Positions 42,904 to 52,149 are shown, counted from the stretch's first letter. The stretch is 64,000 bases of DNA from Flavobacterium sp. N2038 (GCF_025947185.1 NZ_CP110001.1:1922001-1986000); one strand, 5' to 3'. Made by a program: numbers and translations. The notes: generated by a model from the letters alone, not told the origin.

Positions 42904-44118
42904 CTAAGCTTTACGCTCTAAAAGTGCCATATAAAATCCGTCAAAGCCAGATTCTGAAGCTAAAATTTTACGATCCTGAATGAATGTAAATTGTTTTCCG
43001 ATTTCTGTTTTTAAGAATTTCTCAACCTGTTCCTGATTTTCTGATGGTAAAACAGAGCAGGTTGCATAAACTAATTTTCCACCTGGTTTTACAATTTTAG
43101 AATAGCTTTCTAAAACTTCACTCTGAACTTTACGAATGTTATCGATAAATTCAGGTTGTAATTTCCATTTAGAATCAGGGTTTCTTTTTAAAACACCTAA
43201 ACCACTACAAGGCGCATCGATTAAAACACGGTCTGCTTTTTCATGTAGTTTTTTGATGACTTTTGTAGAGTCAATAATGCGGTATTCAATATTAAAAGCA
43301 CCATTTCTTTTTGCTCTTAATTTTAATTGTTTTAGTTTGCTTTCATACAAATCCATTGCAATTAATTGTCCTTTGTTTTCCATTAAAGAAGCAATGTGCA
43401 ATGTTTTTCCACCTGCACCTGCGCAAGTATCAACAACACGCATTCCAGGTTTTACGTCAAGGAAACCGGCAACTAATTGTGAGTTTGCATCCTGAACTTC
43501 AAAAAGACCTTGCTTGAAAGCGTCTGTTAAAAATACATTTGCTCTTTCTTTTAAAACTAAAGCTTCCGGTTGATCTTTTAAATATTCTGTTTCAATATTC
43601 AAATCCATCAAAGTGTTTCTCAGATTCTCTTTAGTTCCTTTAAGTGTATTGGTTCTTAAAATAACTTTTGCAGGTTGATTTTGAGCTGCAATTTCTTTAG
43701 CCCAAACTTTTTCGCCAAGTTCTTTTACGCCCAATTCATCCATCCAGTCCGGGATAGATTCTTTTAGAGCTCTAACTTTTGAAAGTTCGTCAAAACGACC
43801 TTTTATTTTTCTTTCCGGTGTTCCTTCTAATTGTCTCCAATCAGGAATTGGATATCCTCTTAAAACTGCCCAAACCGCAAACATTCTCCATAAATTATCT
43901 CTGTCATAAGGTTCTTTAACCTCCGCAATTTCTGCGTACAGACGTTTCCAACGAACAATTTCGTATATTGTTTCAGCAACAAACTTCCTGTCAGAACTTC
44001 CCCAACGTTTGTCTTTTTTTAATGCTCGTGCTACCACTTTGTCTGCATATTCTCCTTCATTGAATATCGCATTCAAAGAATCTATGGTAGTATAAACTAA
44101 ATTTCTGTGTAATCTCAT
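42904..44118 (-). CDS. RsmB/NOP-family rRNA cytosine-C5 methyltransferase
   Basis: 404 aa. SAM-binding motif VVDTCAGAGGKTLHIASLM, catalytic VLIDAPCSGLGVLKRNPDSKW and the second Cys in YATCSVLPSENQEQV. The N-terminal NusB-like helical domain (about 1-140) is present. It methylates C5 of cytidine in 16S rRNA using SAM. Confidence 0.92.
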   Translation of the reverse strand: MRLHRNLVYTTIDSLNAIFNEGEYADKVVARALKKDKRWGSSDRKFVAETIYEIVRWKRLYAEIAEVKEPYDRDNLWRMFAVWAVLRGYPIPDWRQLEGTPERKIKGRFDELSKVRALKESIPDWMDELGVKELGEKVWAKEIAAQNQPAKVILRTNTLKGTKENLRNTLMDLNIETEYLKDQPEALVLKERANVFLTDAFKQGLFEVQDANSQLVAGFLDVKPGMRVVDTCAGAGGKTLHIASLMENKGQLIAMDLYESKLKQLKLRAKRNGAFNIEYRIIDSTKVIKKLHEKADRVLIDAPCSGLGVLKRNPDSKWKLQPEFIDNIRKVQSEVLESYSKIVKPGGKLVYATCSVLPSENQEQVEKFLKTEIGKQFTFIQDRKILASESGFDGFYMALLERKA

Positions 44119-44135
44119 TTCTATAATTTGAGTTG

Positions 44136-44143
44136 CAAAGGTA
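44136..44143 (-). promoter_or_regulatory. -7 element for the RsmB-like gene
   Basis: The minus strand reads TACCTTTG 18 bp before the ATG, so the leader is short. Confidence 0.5.
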
Positions 44144-44207
44144 CTATTAATTGATTGAAAGTTAAATTTTTAATTTCTGATTCTTATTTAGCTTTCTTTT
44201 AAAAATA

Positions 44208-44244
44208 AAAACACTCTTATAAAAGTTTTAAAAGAGTGTTTTTT
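44208..44244 (-). terminator. Terminator of kup
   Basis: AAAACACTCTT pairs with AAGAGTGTTTT across a 13-nt loop. T-rich on both sides, it lies just past the kup stop codon. Confidence 0.85.
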
Positions 44245-44266
44245 ATGATATTTCTGCAAGCAGTTT

Positions 44267-46240
44267 TTATTTTGTAATTCTTGTTAGTCCAATGTTTTCC
44301 GGAGCGTGAAGAACCATTGGGAATTTTTCTATTTTCACCGAGCTGCTGTCTAATCCAAAAGCTCTTTCTTCAGACAAACTCAGTTTCTTGATAAAGAAAT
44401 AAGAATTCATGATAATATTCTCATGCCATCTTAGGTCATTGTCATTTGAAAGGAATTTCTCTGACAGTACAAATTTAAAGTCACCAATGATATTGTTTTT
44501 GTTCAATGATTCGTAACGGCTTGTAATGTCTACTTCGCCACGTTTTACCATGTCACGAATTACTTCTCTAAACATCAGATTGATTTTGGTTGGTTCTCTA
44601 AAACCTAAATTAAAATCGATTCTGTAAATATCGTCTTTAGCAATTTCTGTAACTTTATATTGTGTTTTATAAGGCTCAGTTAGAATGTTTACGTGTACAA
44701 ACCAATAAATATCAGCTCTTTTTGGTCGTTTTTGTAAAATCGAATAAATTACTTTTTCCTCCAATTCATCTACGCGACTTGCATTGGTCATATAAACTAA
44801 ATGAGTAGCATATTTTGGTATTGATAAGTCTTCGCTCAACTCCATTAATACTTTTTTGTAATCATCAATCTTAACAACTTTCGTGTAGTTTTTGTTGATT
44901 TTCTTAGCGAGATACCAAATCGTCATTATTGAGATAAGTAGTATAGCAATGATCAAAGTTACATAACCACCTTCTGCAAATTTCGTAATGTTGGCAATAA
45001 GGAAACTGAACTCAATCAATAAGTAAATCGTAATTAACGGTACCATAAAGTACAGTTTTACACGTTTCATGATTAAATAATAGTTAAGTAAAATGGTTGT
45101 CATAATCATACATAAAATGATAGCTAAACCATATGCGTGTTCCATATTTCCCGATTTTTGAAAGTGAAGAACGATTCCAACACAACCAAAAAACAATAAC
45201 CAGTTGATTGAGGGGATATATAATTGTCCTTTTACTTCGGTAGGATATTTGATTTTTACTTTTGGCCAGAAATTTAAACGCATAGCCTCATTAATCAATG
45301 TAAATGAACCACTGATAAGGGCTTGAGAAGCGATTACTGCTGCTAGAGTTGCAACCACAATTCCGAATGGAAGAAACCAATGAGGCATAATCAGATAAAA
45401 TGGATTACCATTCTCTCCGCCTAATTGTTGTAAAGTACTACCTTCATGATGTGTTAAGTAAGCCGCCTGGCCAAAATAATTTAGAACCAGGGTTGCTTTT
45501 ACAAACATCCAACTGATTCTGATATTTTTTCTACCACAGTGTCCCATATCTGAGTACAATGCTTCAGCTCCTGTTGTACATAAGAATACAAATCCAAGAA
45601 CAAAAAAGCCATCAGGATGAATAGACAATAAATGGTAAGCATAATAAGGATTAATAGCTTTTATTACTTCCGGATAATGAAACACCTGAATTGCTCCTAA
45701 GGTTCCTAACATAGCGAACCAAATTAACATCATTGGAGCAAAAAACTTTCCAACCAGTTTAGTTCCAAACTGCTGGATAGTAAATAAAACAAATAAAATG
45801 GAGATTACGATATAAACAATCGTTTCAGTTTCCATTGTAGGATAAAAAGCTCTAATTCCTTCTACGGCAGATGAAATCGAGATAGGTGGTGTTATAATAC
45901 CGTCGGCAAGTAAGGCACTTCCTCCAATAATGGCGGGCACAATGAGCCATTGTATTTTAGTTTTTTTGACTAATGCATATAATGCAAAAATTCCTCCCTC
46001 ACCATGATTATCCGCGCTTAAGGTTATAAGTACATATTTTATCGTAGTTTGTAGAGTCAAAGTCCAGAAAACACAGGAAATTCCGCCTAAAACAATGTCA
46101 GCATTAATAATGTGTTCACCAAGGATGGCCTTCATTACATATAAAGGAGAAGTACCAATATCTCCATAAATAATTCCTAATGTGATCAATAAACCCCCTA
46201 TAGACAACTTACTGTGTAAGTTTTTATGCGATGCGCTCAT
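44267..46240 (-). CDS. kup: KUP/HAK/KT-family potassium transporter
   Basis: 657 aa from the ATG at 46240; an upstream ATG at 46267 would overlap the -7 element. The N-terminal motif GIIYGDIGTSPLYVMKAIL is the family signature. About 12 membrane helices run to residue 440, followed by a cytoplasmic C-terminal domain of about 200 residues. It imports potassium with protons. It is a single gene. Confidence 0.95.
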   Translation of the reverse strand: MSASHKNLHSKLSIGGLLITLGIIYGDIGTSPLYVMKAILGEHIINADIVLGGISCVFWTLTLQTTIKYVLITLSADNHGEGGIFALYALVKKTKIQWLIVPAIIGGSALLADGIITPPISISSAVEGIRAFYPTMETETIVYIVISILFVLFTIQQFGTKLVGKFFAPMMLIWFAMLGTLGAIQVFHYPEVIKAINPYYAYHLLSIHPDGFFVLGFVFLCTTGAEALYSDMGHCGRKNIRISWMFVKATLVLNYFGQAAYLTHHEGSTLQQLGGENGNPFYLIMPHWFLPFGIVVATLAAVIASQALISGSFTLINEAMRLNFWPKVKIKYPTEVKGQLYIPSINWLLFFGCVGIVLHFQKSGNMEHAYGLAIILCMIMTTILLNYYLIMKRVKLYFMVPLITIYLLIEFSFLIANITKFAEGGYVTLIIAILLISIMTIWYLAKKINKNYTKVVKIDDYKKVLMELSEDLSIPKYATHLVYMTNASRVDELEEKVIYSILQKRPKRADIYWFVHVNILTEPYKTQYKVTEIAKDDIYRIDFNLGFREPTKINLMFREVIRDMVKRGEVDITSRYESLNKNNIIGDFKFVLSEKFLSNDNDLRWHENIIMNSYFFIKKLSLSEERAFGLDSSSVKIEKFPMVLHAPENIGLTRITK

Positions 46241-46264
46241 GTATATTTTGATAAAAGACGGTTG

Positions 46265-46297
46265 CAAATTTACTGTTTTAAAATAAATTAGCTACAA
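46265..46297 (-). promoter_or_regulatory. kup: Promoter of kup
   Basis: On the minus strand TTG (46297-46295), about 22 bp, then TAAATTTG (46272-46265). The start codon is 25 bp downstream. This supports 46240 rather than 46267 as the start. Confidence 0.55.
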
Positions 46298-46317
46298 TTA
46301 TAATTAAAAAGATAAAA

Positions 46318-46345
46318 AAAAGCACAATCTGTAAATTGTGCTTTT
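46318..46345 (-). terminator. Terminator of the Arg/Ser-rich lipoprotein gene
   Basis: AAAAGCACAAT pairs with ATTGTGCTTTT around a 6-nt loop, 27 bp after the stop codon on the minus strand. Confidence 0.85.
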
Positions 46346-46371
46346 CTTTATTATCTAATAGTAAGGTTTTA

Positions 46372-47658
46372 TTAGCCTCGTCTTCCTCCGCCTCTTGAAC
46401 CTGAATTGTATTCTCTTTGTGGTTGAGCGCCTCTGTTTTCCTGACTTACTCTTGCAGATTCTGAACGTTGTGAGCTCTGGCCTCCGGCATTTGATCGTTC
46501 ATTAGAATAACCTCTTGATGTTTCAGCTCTTTGAGGTACTTCTGCTCTTGGGGTACTCATTCTGTTTTCAGAATAATTTCTGGAAGACTCTGATCTTTGT
46601 GAAGTCTCTGGTCTTGGTGTGCTCATTCTGTTAGAATAGGATCTGTTTTCTGAACTGGCTCTTGGTGTTGAAACGGTCGAATTGTTACGATCATAATTTG
46701 TTGACGGAGTTCTTTGGTTATTTTCAGATCTTGATGAAGTATTTACAGTACCATAACTATCTCTGTTTCCAGTTGAAGCACGATTCGTATTGGTGTACGT
46801 TCTGTCTGTAGCAGATCTGTTAGTATTGTAATTTCTGTTATCTGACGAAGAAACTCTGTTTGTACTAGTTCTGTTAGTACTGTAGGTGTTTTGAGATCTG
46901 TTTGATTCTCTGCCTGCCATTCGTCTTTGATCTAAATCATATCTGTTGCTTACATTAGCATGTCTTTGTTCAAAGCTATAATTTGGTCTGATTCTTTCAT
47001 AGCCATAGGTACGTCTTGTTTCATACATTACTGGAGCTCTGTAGCTTCTTCTGTAATTCACATAGTTGTAACTGTTATGTACATTTATACACACATTTAT
47101 GTTATTTCTGTATCTGTAGATTGGATATGGATTCCATGCTACATAATAGGTTGGGTAATAATTCCAATTCCAGGTTGAATAATAAGGTCGGTAGTTTGTA
47201 ACCCAAAATGAAGAATAAATTACAGGAACAACGTTATAAACAGGTTCATAAATGTAATTTGCTCCATATAAATAAGTGTTTCCAACAATCTGTACGCTTA
47301 CTTTGTTGTAATTATCTCTTTCAACATCTAGAGTAGCAACATCCTGATAAACGTCACGATCTAAAACAGCCTGAATAATTACTACGTGTGTTCTGTCTTC
47401 TACAGATTCTATTACTCGAAGGTAATCAACCTGATCATCTCCGTTTAAATCGAGATTTGATATTTGATATTTAGGGTCATTTAATCTTCTTTCAAAATCC
47501 TGAAGATTTGATGATTCTCCAAACATTGAAGCAACAGCTCTTAAATCTAAATTGTCGCTGATATCTGAATTTTTTGCGTAAACGGTTGTTTGACTCTGAA
47601 CAGAACAAGAGCTTAATCCTATCGTTAATAATGCTAGTATGAGTAGTTTCGTTTTCAT
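46372..47658 (-). CDS. Lipoprotein with Tyr-rich middle and disordered Arg/Ser/Asn-rich tail
   Basis: 428 aa. Lipobox LSSC with Cys at residue 18. An EF-hand/dockerin-like stretch NLDLNGDDQVDYLRV (about 68-82) may bind calcium. Residues of about 130-215 are rich in Tyr, Asn and Trp (YYSTWNWNYYPTYYVAWNPY). The last 200 residues are low complexity, with repeats such as NRMSTPRPETSQR and NRMSTPRAEVPQR, and end SGSRGGGRRG. The charge is strongly positive. Function is unknown; binding to nucleic acid, polysaccharide or peptidoglycan is possible. Confidence 0.8.
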   Translation of the reverse strand: MKTKLLILALLTIGLSSCSVQSQTTVYAKNSDISDNLDLRAVASMFGESSNLQDFERRLNDPKYQISNLDLNGDDQVDYLRVIESVEDRTHVVIIQAVLDRDVYQDVATLDVERDNYNKVSVQIVGNTYLYGANYIYEPVYNVVPVIYSSFWVTNYRPYYSTWNWNYYPTYYVAWNPYPIYRYRNNINVCINVHNSYNYVNYRRSYRAPVMYETRRTYGYERIRPNYSFEQRHANVSNRYDLDQRRMAGRESNRSQNTYSTNRTSTNRVSSSDNRNYNTNRSATDRTYTNTNRASTGNRDSYGTVNTSSRSENNQRTPSTNYDRNNSTVSTPRASSENRSYSNRMSTPRPETSQRSESSRNYSENRMSTPRAEVPQRAETSRGYSNERSNAGGQSSQRSESARVSQENRGAQPQREYNSGSRGGGRRG

Positions 47659-47893
47659 GGCAAATAATATTAAAAATTATTATTGTCAAATATCCAATTA
47701 CTGTGCCAAAAAATTATAGTGATCTTATTTTGATTTTAAGATATTGATTTTTAATTTGTTATATTTTTGGTGGGATAATTTTAATTTTGGTTTTGAAAAA
47801 AAATGACCGCGAAAATTATTAATCATAAAAAAACGAAACCTATTTTATTTATTATAAATAATTGTATTTTAGCAACACCTAAATCTATATTCA

Positions 47894-48955
47894 ATGAAAA
47901 AAATAATTTTGTTTTGTGGCGCTTTTGTCTTATTTGTGTCTTTTAAATCTTTGACTAACAGAGAAGAAGAAGTTGTAAATGGTGGTTTTGTTTCAATGCA
48001 GACAGAGGTTTTATTTCAGGATAAAATTAGTATTCGAGCTATTGCAATAGATAATAACAGAGTATGGTATGGGGCAGATAATTCTCGCTTTGGTTATTTT
48101 GATTTAAATAAAAGAGAAAAATTTGAAGATCATATTTATCGCGACACTTTAAATCTTGAATTTAGAAGTATTGCGCAGACTTCTAAAAGTGTGTTTTTAT
48201 TAAGTGTTGGAAATCCGGCTCTATTGTATCAGGTTTCTAAAAAAGATCAAAAAGTTAAATTAGTTTACAAAGAGATAAATTCTAAAGTCTTTTACGATAG
48301 CATGCAATTCTGGAATGATAAAGAAGGAATCGCTATTGGAGATCCGACTGAAGATACTTTTTCTATAATTGTTACTCGTGATGGAGGAGAAACCTGGACT
48401 AAATTGTTGTCAGATAAATTGCCTACTAATACCACAGGTGAAGCTGCTTTTGCGGCAAGTAATACCAATATTGTAATAAAAGGAAATGATACCTGGCTGG
48501 TTTCGGGAGGAAAAAAAGCACGTGTTTTTTATTCGCCGGATAAAGCAAAGACATGGAAAGTGGTTGAAACACCTATTGTTCAGGGTAAAGAAATGACAGG
48601 AATTTTTACGGCCGATTTCTATGATTCTAAAAACGGATTTGCGGCCGGAGGGGATTATGATTACCCGACCATTAATTCAGATAATAAGATTATTACAAAA
48701 GATGGAGGAAAAACTTGGGAGTTAATAGGGCAAAATCAAGGATTTGGATATGCTTCATGCATACAATATGTTCCTGGAAGTAATGCTAAAGAGCTTGTTT
48801 GCGTTGGAGCTTCCGGTATTCAGTATTCTCAGGATAGTGGAGCAACATGGAAACAGTTATCTGATGAATCTAAACTTTTTACAATTCGATTTATTAATAA
48901 AAACACTGCTATTGCTGCAGGTTATAATAAAATGATTCGAATTACTTTTATATAA
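47894..48955 (+). CDS. Exported BNR/Ycf48-like beta-propeller protein
   Basis: 353 aa with N-terminal signal sequence (IILFCGAFVLFVSFKSL). Four S/T-x-D-x-G-x-T-W motifs mark propeller blades: TRDGGETWTKL, SPDKAKTWKVV, TKDGGKTWELI and SQDSGATWKQL. Such proteins are often annotated as oxidoreductase or photosystem assembly-like, but here no partner is visible. The likely role is binding in the periplasm. A near-consensus -7 element (TATTTTAG) lies about 25 bp upstream. Confidence 0.85.
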   Translation: MKKIILFCGAFVLFVSFKSLTNREEEVVNGGFVSMQTEVLFQDKISIRAIAIDNNRVWYGADNSRFGYFDLNKREKFEDHIYRDTLNLEFRSIAQTSKSVFLLSVGNPALLYQVSKKDQKVKLVYKEINSKVFYDSMQFWNDKEGIAIGDPTEDTFSIIVTRDGGETWTKLLSDKLPTNTTGEAAFAASNTNIVIKGNDTWLVSGGKKARVFYSPDKAKTWKVVETPIVQGKEMTGIFTADFYDSKNGFAAGGDYDYPTINSDNKIITKDGGKTWELIGQNQGFGYASCIQYVPGSNAKELVCVGASGIQYSQDSGATWKQLSDESKLFTIRFINKNTAIAAGYNKMIRITFI

Positions 48956-48962
48956 TAATAAA

Positions 48963-49006
48963 AAGAACCCTAAATAATAAAGTAAGTATTATTATATAGG
49001 GTTCTT
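48963..49006 (-). terminator. Terminator between convergent genes
   Basis: AAGAACCCTA pairs with TAGGGTTCTT, with further AATAATA/TATTATT pairing inside. The T-run lies on the minus-strand side, so it mainly ends the sigma operon. Confidence 0.75.
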
Positions 49007-49023
49007 CGCTGTTGTATTTTTAA

Positions 49024-49485
49024 TTAATCTTTCGCGGCGGCTTTATCTCGATATTGTTTTAATAATTTTCGATTAAAATCGTCTTCAGATTTTTTTAGCT
49101 TCAATATTTTCTTTGCTGAAAGTATTTTTTTGAGGTTTGAATTGTATTTATCACGTAAAACATAAAGTTCTTTATCTGTACTTTCCATTTGAGAAAGCAA
49201 AACAGCCGCTTCTTTTTCTGAAATAGAGTTGATCTTGTCATCGTCAAGCTGTTTCATAAAGGTTTTCATCTTTTGATGTCTCAATTCAAACTGCTTATCA
49301 TCATAAGCATTGTAAATAGGCCAAAATTTCTCAGCTTCTGTTGGAGTTAATTCTAATTCGGTCGTTAAAAAGGAAACTTTGTAAGCTTTAATCTTTTCGC
49401 GTTTTTCATCTGTTTTTCCATTTTGTGCATAAAATGAAAAACTTACTAAAAATAGAAGTATCGGTAGTATATTTTTGATTTTCAT
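49024..49485 (-). CDS. Spy/CpxP-like periplasmic protein, sigma-operon sensor type
   Basis: 153 aa with signal peptide (LVSFSFYAQ). The mature part is helical and charged: FLTTELELTPTEAEKFWPIYNAYDDKQFELRHQK is the LTxxE-style pattern seen in Spy-like proteins. Annotation in Flavobacteria often calls it a sensor of an ECF sigma factor. It is the last gene of the sigma operon, 17 bp after the anti-sigma-like gene, and probably senses envelope state. Confidence 0.75.
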   Translation of the reverse strand: MKIKNILPILLFLVSFSFYAQNGKTDEKREKIKAYKVSFLTTELELTPTEAEKFWPIYNAYDDKQFELRHQKMKTFMKQLDDDKINSISEKEAAVLLSQMESTDKELYVLRDKYNSNLKKILSAKKILKLKKSEDDFNRKLLKQYRDKAAAKD

Positions 49486-49502
49486 ATTTTAAGTTTTATT
49501 TT

Positions 49503-49919
49503 TTATTCAGAAATTAAGTGTTCAATATTTGGATTTGTTGCCAGGATATCTTCAAGTGTTTCATCTTCAATAGCAACGTTTTTATTTAGTTTTTGAATGT
49601 CTTTTGTGTCCAGATTCTGAATCAGGTCATATTGGTTCAGATTTGACTGATAGGATAAGTAAGTTTCCAGAGTTGCTTCATCAAGATCTTTTGATGTGGC
49701 ATTGTAATTGTTTACTATCGGAATCATTAAGGCTATAAAAACAACAGCTGCGGCTGCCATTGAAAGTACATTTTTGCGTTTATAAAACGGAATTACTTTT
49801 ACTTCTTTTTCATTCTCTAACTGCTGTAAAACTTTTACCGAAAAATCATCAAAATAATGCTCCGGAGTATTAAATCCGGATTTGATTTTTGGCTCGTTTT
49901 CTAATTTAAATGCTTTCAT
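49503..49919 (-). CDS. Membrane protein of the sigma operon, putative anti-sigma factor
   Basis: 138 aa with one transmembrane helix (about 50-70: VLSMAAAAVVFIALMIPIV), a short cytosolic N-terminus (FKLENEPKIKSGFNTPEHYFDDFSVKVLQQ) and an acidic periplasmic part. Position and topology fit an anti-sigma factor, but no zinc-binding anti-sigma motif is present, so this is inferred from context. Confidence 0.65.
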   Translation of the reverse strand: MKAFKLENEPKIKSGFNTPEHYFDDFSVKVLQQLENEKEVKVIPFYKRKNVLSMAAAAVVFIALMIPIVNNYNATSKDLDEATLETYLSYQSNLNQYDLIQNLDTKDIQKLNKNVAIEDETLEDILATNPNIEHLISE

Positions 49920-49942
49920 AATATCTATAAGACAGGTTTTGT

Positions 49943-49959
49943 TACAAAAGGTTTAATTT
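49943..49959 (-). promoter_or_regulatory. 17-bp motif, copy at the sigma gene end
   Basis: The plus strand reads TACAAAAGGTTTAATTT across the sigma stop codon, 24 bp before the anti-sigma start. The identical motif occurs upstream of the sigma gene at 50541. Confidence 0.5.
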
Positions 49960-50495
49960 GATGTAACATGAATTTCAATTTTTTTTACTGCATGATGGTA
50001 AGATGCTTTTAATGCTCCGACAGATGTGCCAAGTATTTCTGCGATTTCTTCGTATTTTAATTCCTCAAAATATTTCATTTTAAATACAAGTTGTTGCTTT
50101 TCTGGCAGCGTTACTATTGCTTTTTGAAGTTTAATCTGAATTTCATCTCCATCAAAATAAACATCCGATTTTAAATTATCGATTGTTTTATTCTGTAGTT
50201 CTTCTGATGAAATTCCTTTTAATTTTGCCTTTTGGCTCAAAAATGTCAAAGCTTCATTTGTCGCAATTCGATACATCCAGGAAAAAAGCTTGCTTTCTCC
50301 TTTAAAGTTTTTTAAGTACTGAAATACTTTTACAAAAGTGTTCTGCAAAACATCATCTGTATCATCATGATTCAAAACAATGTTTCGAATATGAGAATAC
50401 AAGGGTTTCTGATAATCAGATATAAGTTTTTGAAACGCTGTGTTTTGCGTTTGAGGGTTTAATAATTGTTGTATAAATTCCTTTTCGTCTCTCAA
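49953..50495 (-). CDS. ECF RNA polymerase sigma factor
   Basis: 180 aa. Region 2 DDTDDVLQNTFVKVFQYLKNF and SKLFSWMYRIATNEALTFL; region 4 KYEEIAEILGTSVGALKASYHHAVKKI. No extra domain. It directs transcription of an envelope-related regulon. It heads an operon with a membrane protein and a Spy-like protein. The short gaps (33 bp and 17 bp) indicate co-transcription. Confidence 0.93.
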   Translation of the reverse strand: MRDEKEFIQQLLNPQTQNTAFQKLISDYQKPLYSHIRNIVLNHDDTDDVLQNTFVKVFQYLKNFKGESKLFSWMYRIATNEALTFLSQKAKLKGISSEELQNKTIDNLKSDVYFDGDEIQIKLQKAIVTLPEKQQLVFKMKYFEELKYEEIAEILGTSVGALKASYHHAVKKIEIHVTSN

Positions 50496-50540
50496 ACTTT
50501 TTGATTTATCAAGCTTTAAAAAGAGTTAGAATGAATTTGA

Positions 50541-50557
50541 TACAAAAGGTTTAATTT
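50541..50557 (-). promoter_or_regulatory. 17-bp motif upstream of the sigma gene
   Basis: Identical TACAAAAGGTTTAATTT (plus strand), 46 bp before the sigma start codon. It may be part of an autoregulated promoter; the minus strand reads AAATTAAACCTTTTGTA. Confidence 0.5.
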
Positions 50558-50563
50558 CTGGTA

Positions 50564-51781
50564 TTAAAATTCTGATTCTTCTTCTTTTGTTGTAGTTGGA
50601 GCAGGTTTTGGTGCTGCTGGTTTTGGTGTTGCAGGTTTTGCTGCTACGGGTTTAGTGGCTACAGGTTTTGGAGCGGCTGCTTCTGTTCCGGTTTCAGTTT
50701 CTGTCTCCGTTTCAGTTCCATAAACAGGTGTTCCAACAGGAACAGTAGTAGCAGGAACTACTTTTGGTTTAATTGGAAAATAAACTTCTGTTACTAATTT
50801 CGATGGACTTTTTACATCTAACTTGCTTACTGTCAAAATCTCAAGATGCGACCAGCTTAGGTCTGGAATAATTTTTTCGTTATTAATATAAGCTTTAGTT
50901 TTTGTAATAGCTTCATTGGTATGCGAATAATCGCCTGTTAAGGTTGTTTTAACAGCGTCAAATCCATTTAGTTTTCCAGCTAAAATATCACTCCCTGAAC
51001 TTGTAGAGATTTCTTTGTTAATAGGTAAACAGATTGAAATTTTTGCTAATCCGGTTGTAGTATCGTAAGTATGGTAAATTACAAATGGTTTTCCTGTAAT
51101 GCTTAAACCGTTTGTTTCGCTAAACTGGATAAGTTTCGGAATAACAATTCGGGCATTTTTATTTACTTTTTGGATTTCGCTTGTAAATGTTTGCTTAATA
51201 TAGGCAGTTTCGTTTTTTTGCACAACCCCATCTACTTTTACAGCAAATGTCTTGGTTTCGTAATCCAGATTTTTGTCAATGTTTACAAGCGTTTTTTCAT
51301 AAATCGTTCCGATAATATTATCAGAGCCGCCATTTAGCGCTGTATAAATCTTAAACAAAAAGCTCATGGTTCCTTTAGCTTTCCAGGTTACTTTAGTTTT
51401 TCCGCCTAAAGTATCTTTAAAAGTCCAGTTAACATCAGCTTCTGTTCCGTCATATTTCATTTTTTGGTGAATACTTTCTCCTTCTTTGGTTTTTAAAGTA
51501 ATAGCGTTTCCAGTGCCTTGATTGCCAGTCCAGTAAAAAGATGCTCCGTTTCCGCTTGTTTTATTCGGATAAGTCATTTGAATTGAAGGATCTTCAAGTG
51601 CCCAAGACTCAAAATCTTCGTAATTTCTAAAATCATTTACATAGTTGTACACAGTAGCTCTAGGTGAATTGATTACTTTACTTCTTTCTACAGAAAAAAT
51701 ACCCTTTTGGGTAGCAACAAAAACAGTAAGTGCAACTAGGCTTAATAATGCTAAAAGAAATAAATATTTTAGAATCTTCAT
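50564..51781 (-). CDS. SRPBCC-domain membrane-anchored protein with GyrI-like C-terminal half and repeat tail
   Basis: 405 aa. An N-terminal membrane segment (KYLFLLALLSLVALTVFVA) is followed by a SRPBCC/polyketide cyclase-like domain (about 30-180: ERSKVINSPRATVYNYVNDFRNYEDFE). The second domain (about 200-335) has the effector-binding GyrI pattern (YHTYDTTTGLAKISICLPI). The end is low complexity: TETETETET, then repeated KPVATKPVAAKPATPKP. It would bind a hydrophobic small molecule. It is upstream of, and same-strand with, the sigma operon. Confidence 0.8.
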   Translation of the reverse strand: MKILKYLFLLALLSLVALTVFVATQKGIFSVERSKVINSPRATVYNYVNDFRNYEDFESWALEDPSIQMTYPNKTSGNGASFYWTGNQGTGNAITLKTKEGESIHQKMKYDGTEADVNWTFKDTLGGKTKVTWKAKGTMSFLFKIYTALNGGSDNIIGTIYEKTLVNIDKNLDYETKTFAVKVDGVVQKNETAYIKQTFTSEIQKVNKNARIVIPKLIQFSETNGLSITGKPFVIYHTYDTTTGLAKISICLPINKEISTSSGSDILAGKLNGFDAVKTTLTGDYSHTNEAITKTKAYINNEKIIPDLSWSHLEILTVSKLDVKSPSKLVTEVYFPIKPKVVPATTVPVGTPVYGTETETETETGTEAAAPKPVATKPVAAKPATPKPAAPKPAPTTTKEEESEF

Positions 51782-51942
51782 TGGAGTAGGAGGTTTGGTG
51801 TCGTAAAGTTATAAATTTTATCGCTAGCTGTAATAGTAGCGTCAAAAAATAAAGATATTGTATTTAATTGTATTCCTGACTAGGAAAACGTTTTTGAAAT
51901 ATATTAATTGTAATTTTTATTAAAAATATATTCAGAGAGACT

Positions 51943-52131
51943 TTATCTCTTGAGAAAGATTTTGATCACAAACAAAATTACAATGAAAAGTAAAAAGCCA
52001 ATTAATACCTTATAATTTCCTTTATAAAAAATTTTGTGCAGTGCCAGATCTTTTCGATAAGCAAATATCATAACGATTACAAAGGCGATAAAAAAACAAA
52101 CTGCAAATATTAATTGTCCCTGACTAAACAT
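51943..52131 (-). CDS. Small membrane protein, 62 aa
   Basis: Two hydrophobic helices (about 7-25: LIFAVCFFIAFVIVMIFAY, and 42-58: VLIGFLLFIVILFVIKI) separated by a basic loop RKDLALHKIFYKGNYK. A -7 element lies just upstream. I recall similar proteins in Flavobacteria, of unknown function. Confidence 0.7.
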   Translation of the reverse strand: MFSQGQLIFAVCFFIAFVIVMIFAYRKDLALHKIFYKGNYKVLIGFLLFIVILFVIKIFLKR

Positions 52132-52149
52132 AATTTAAATAATTTTTGA

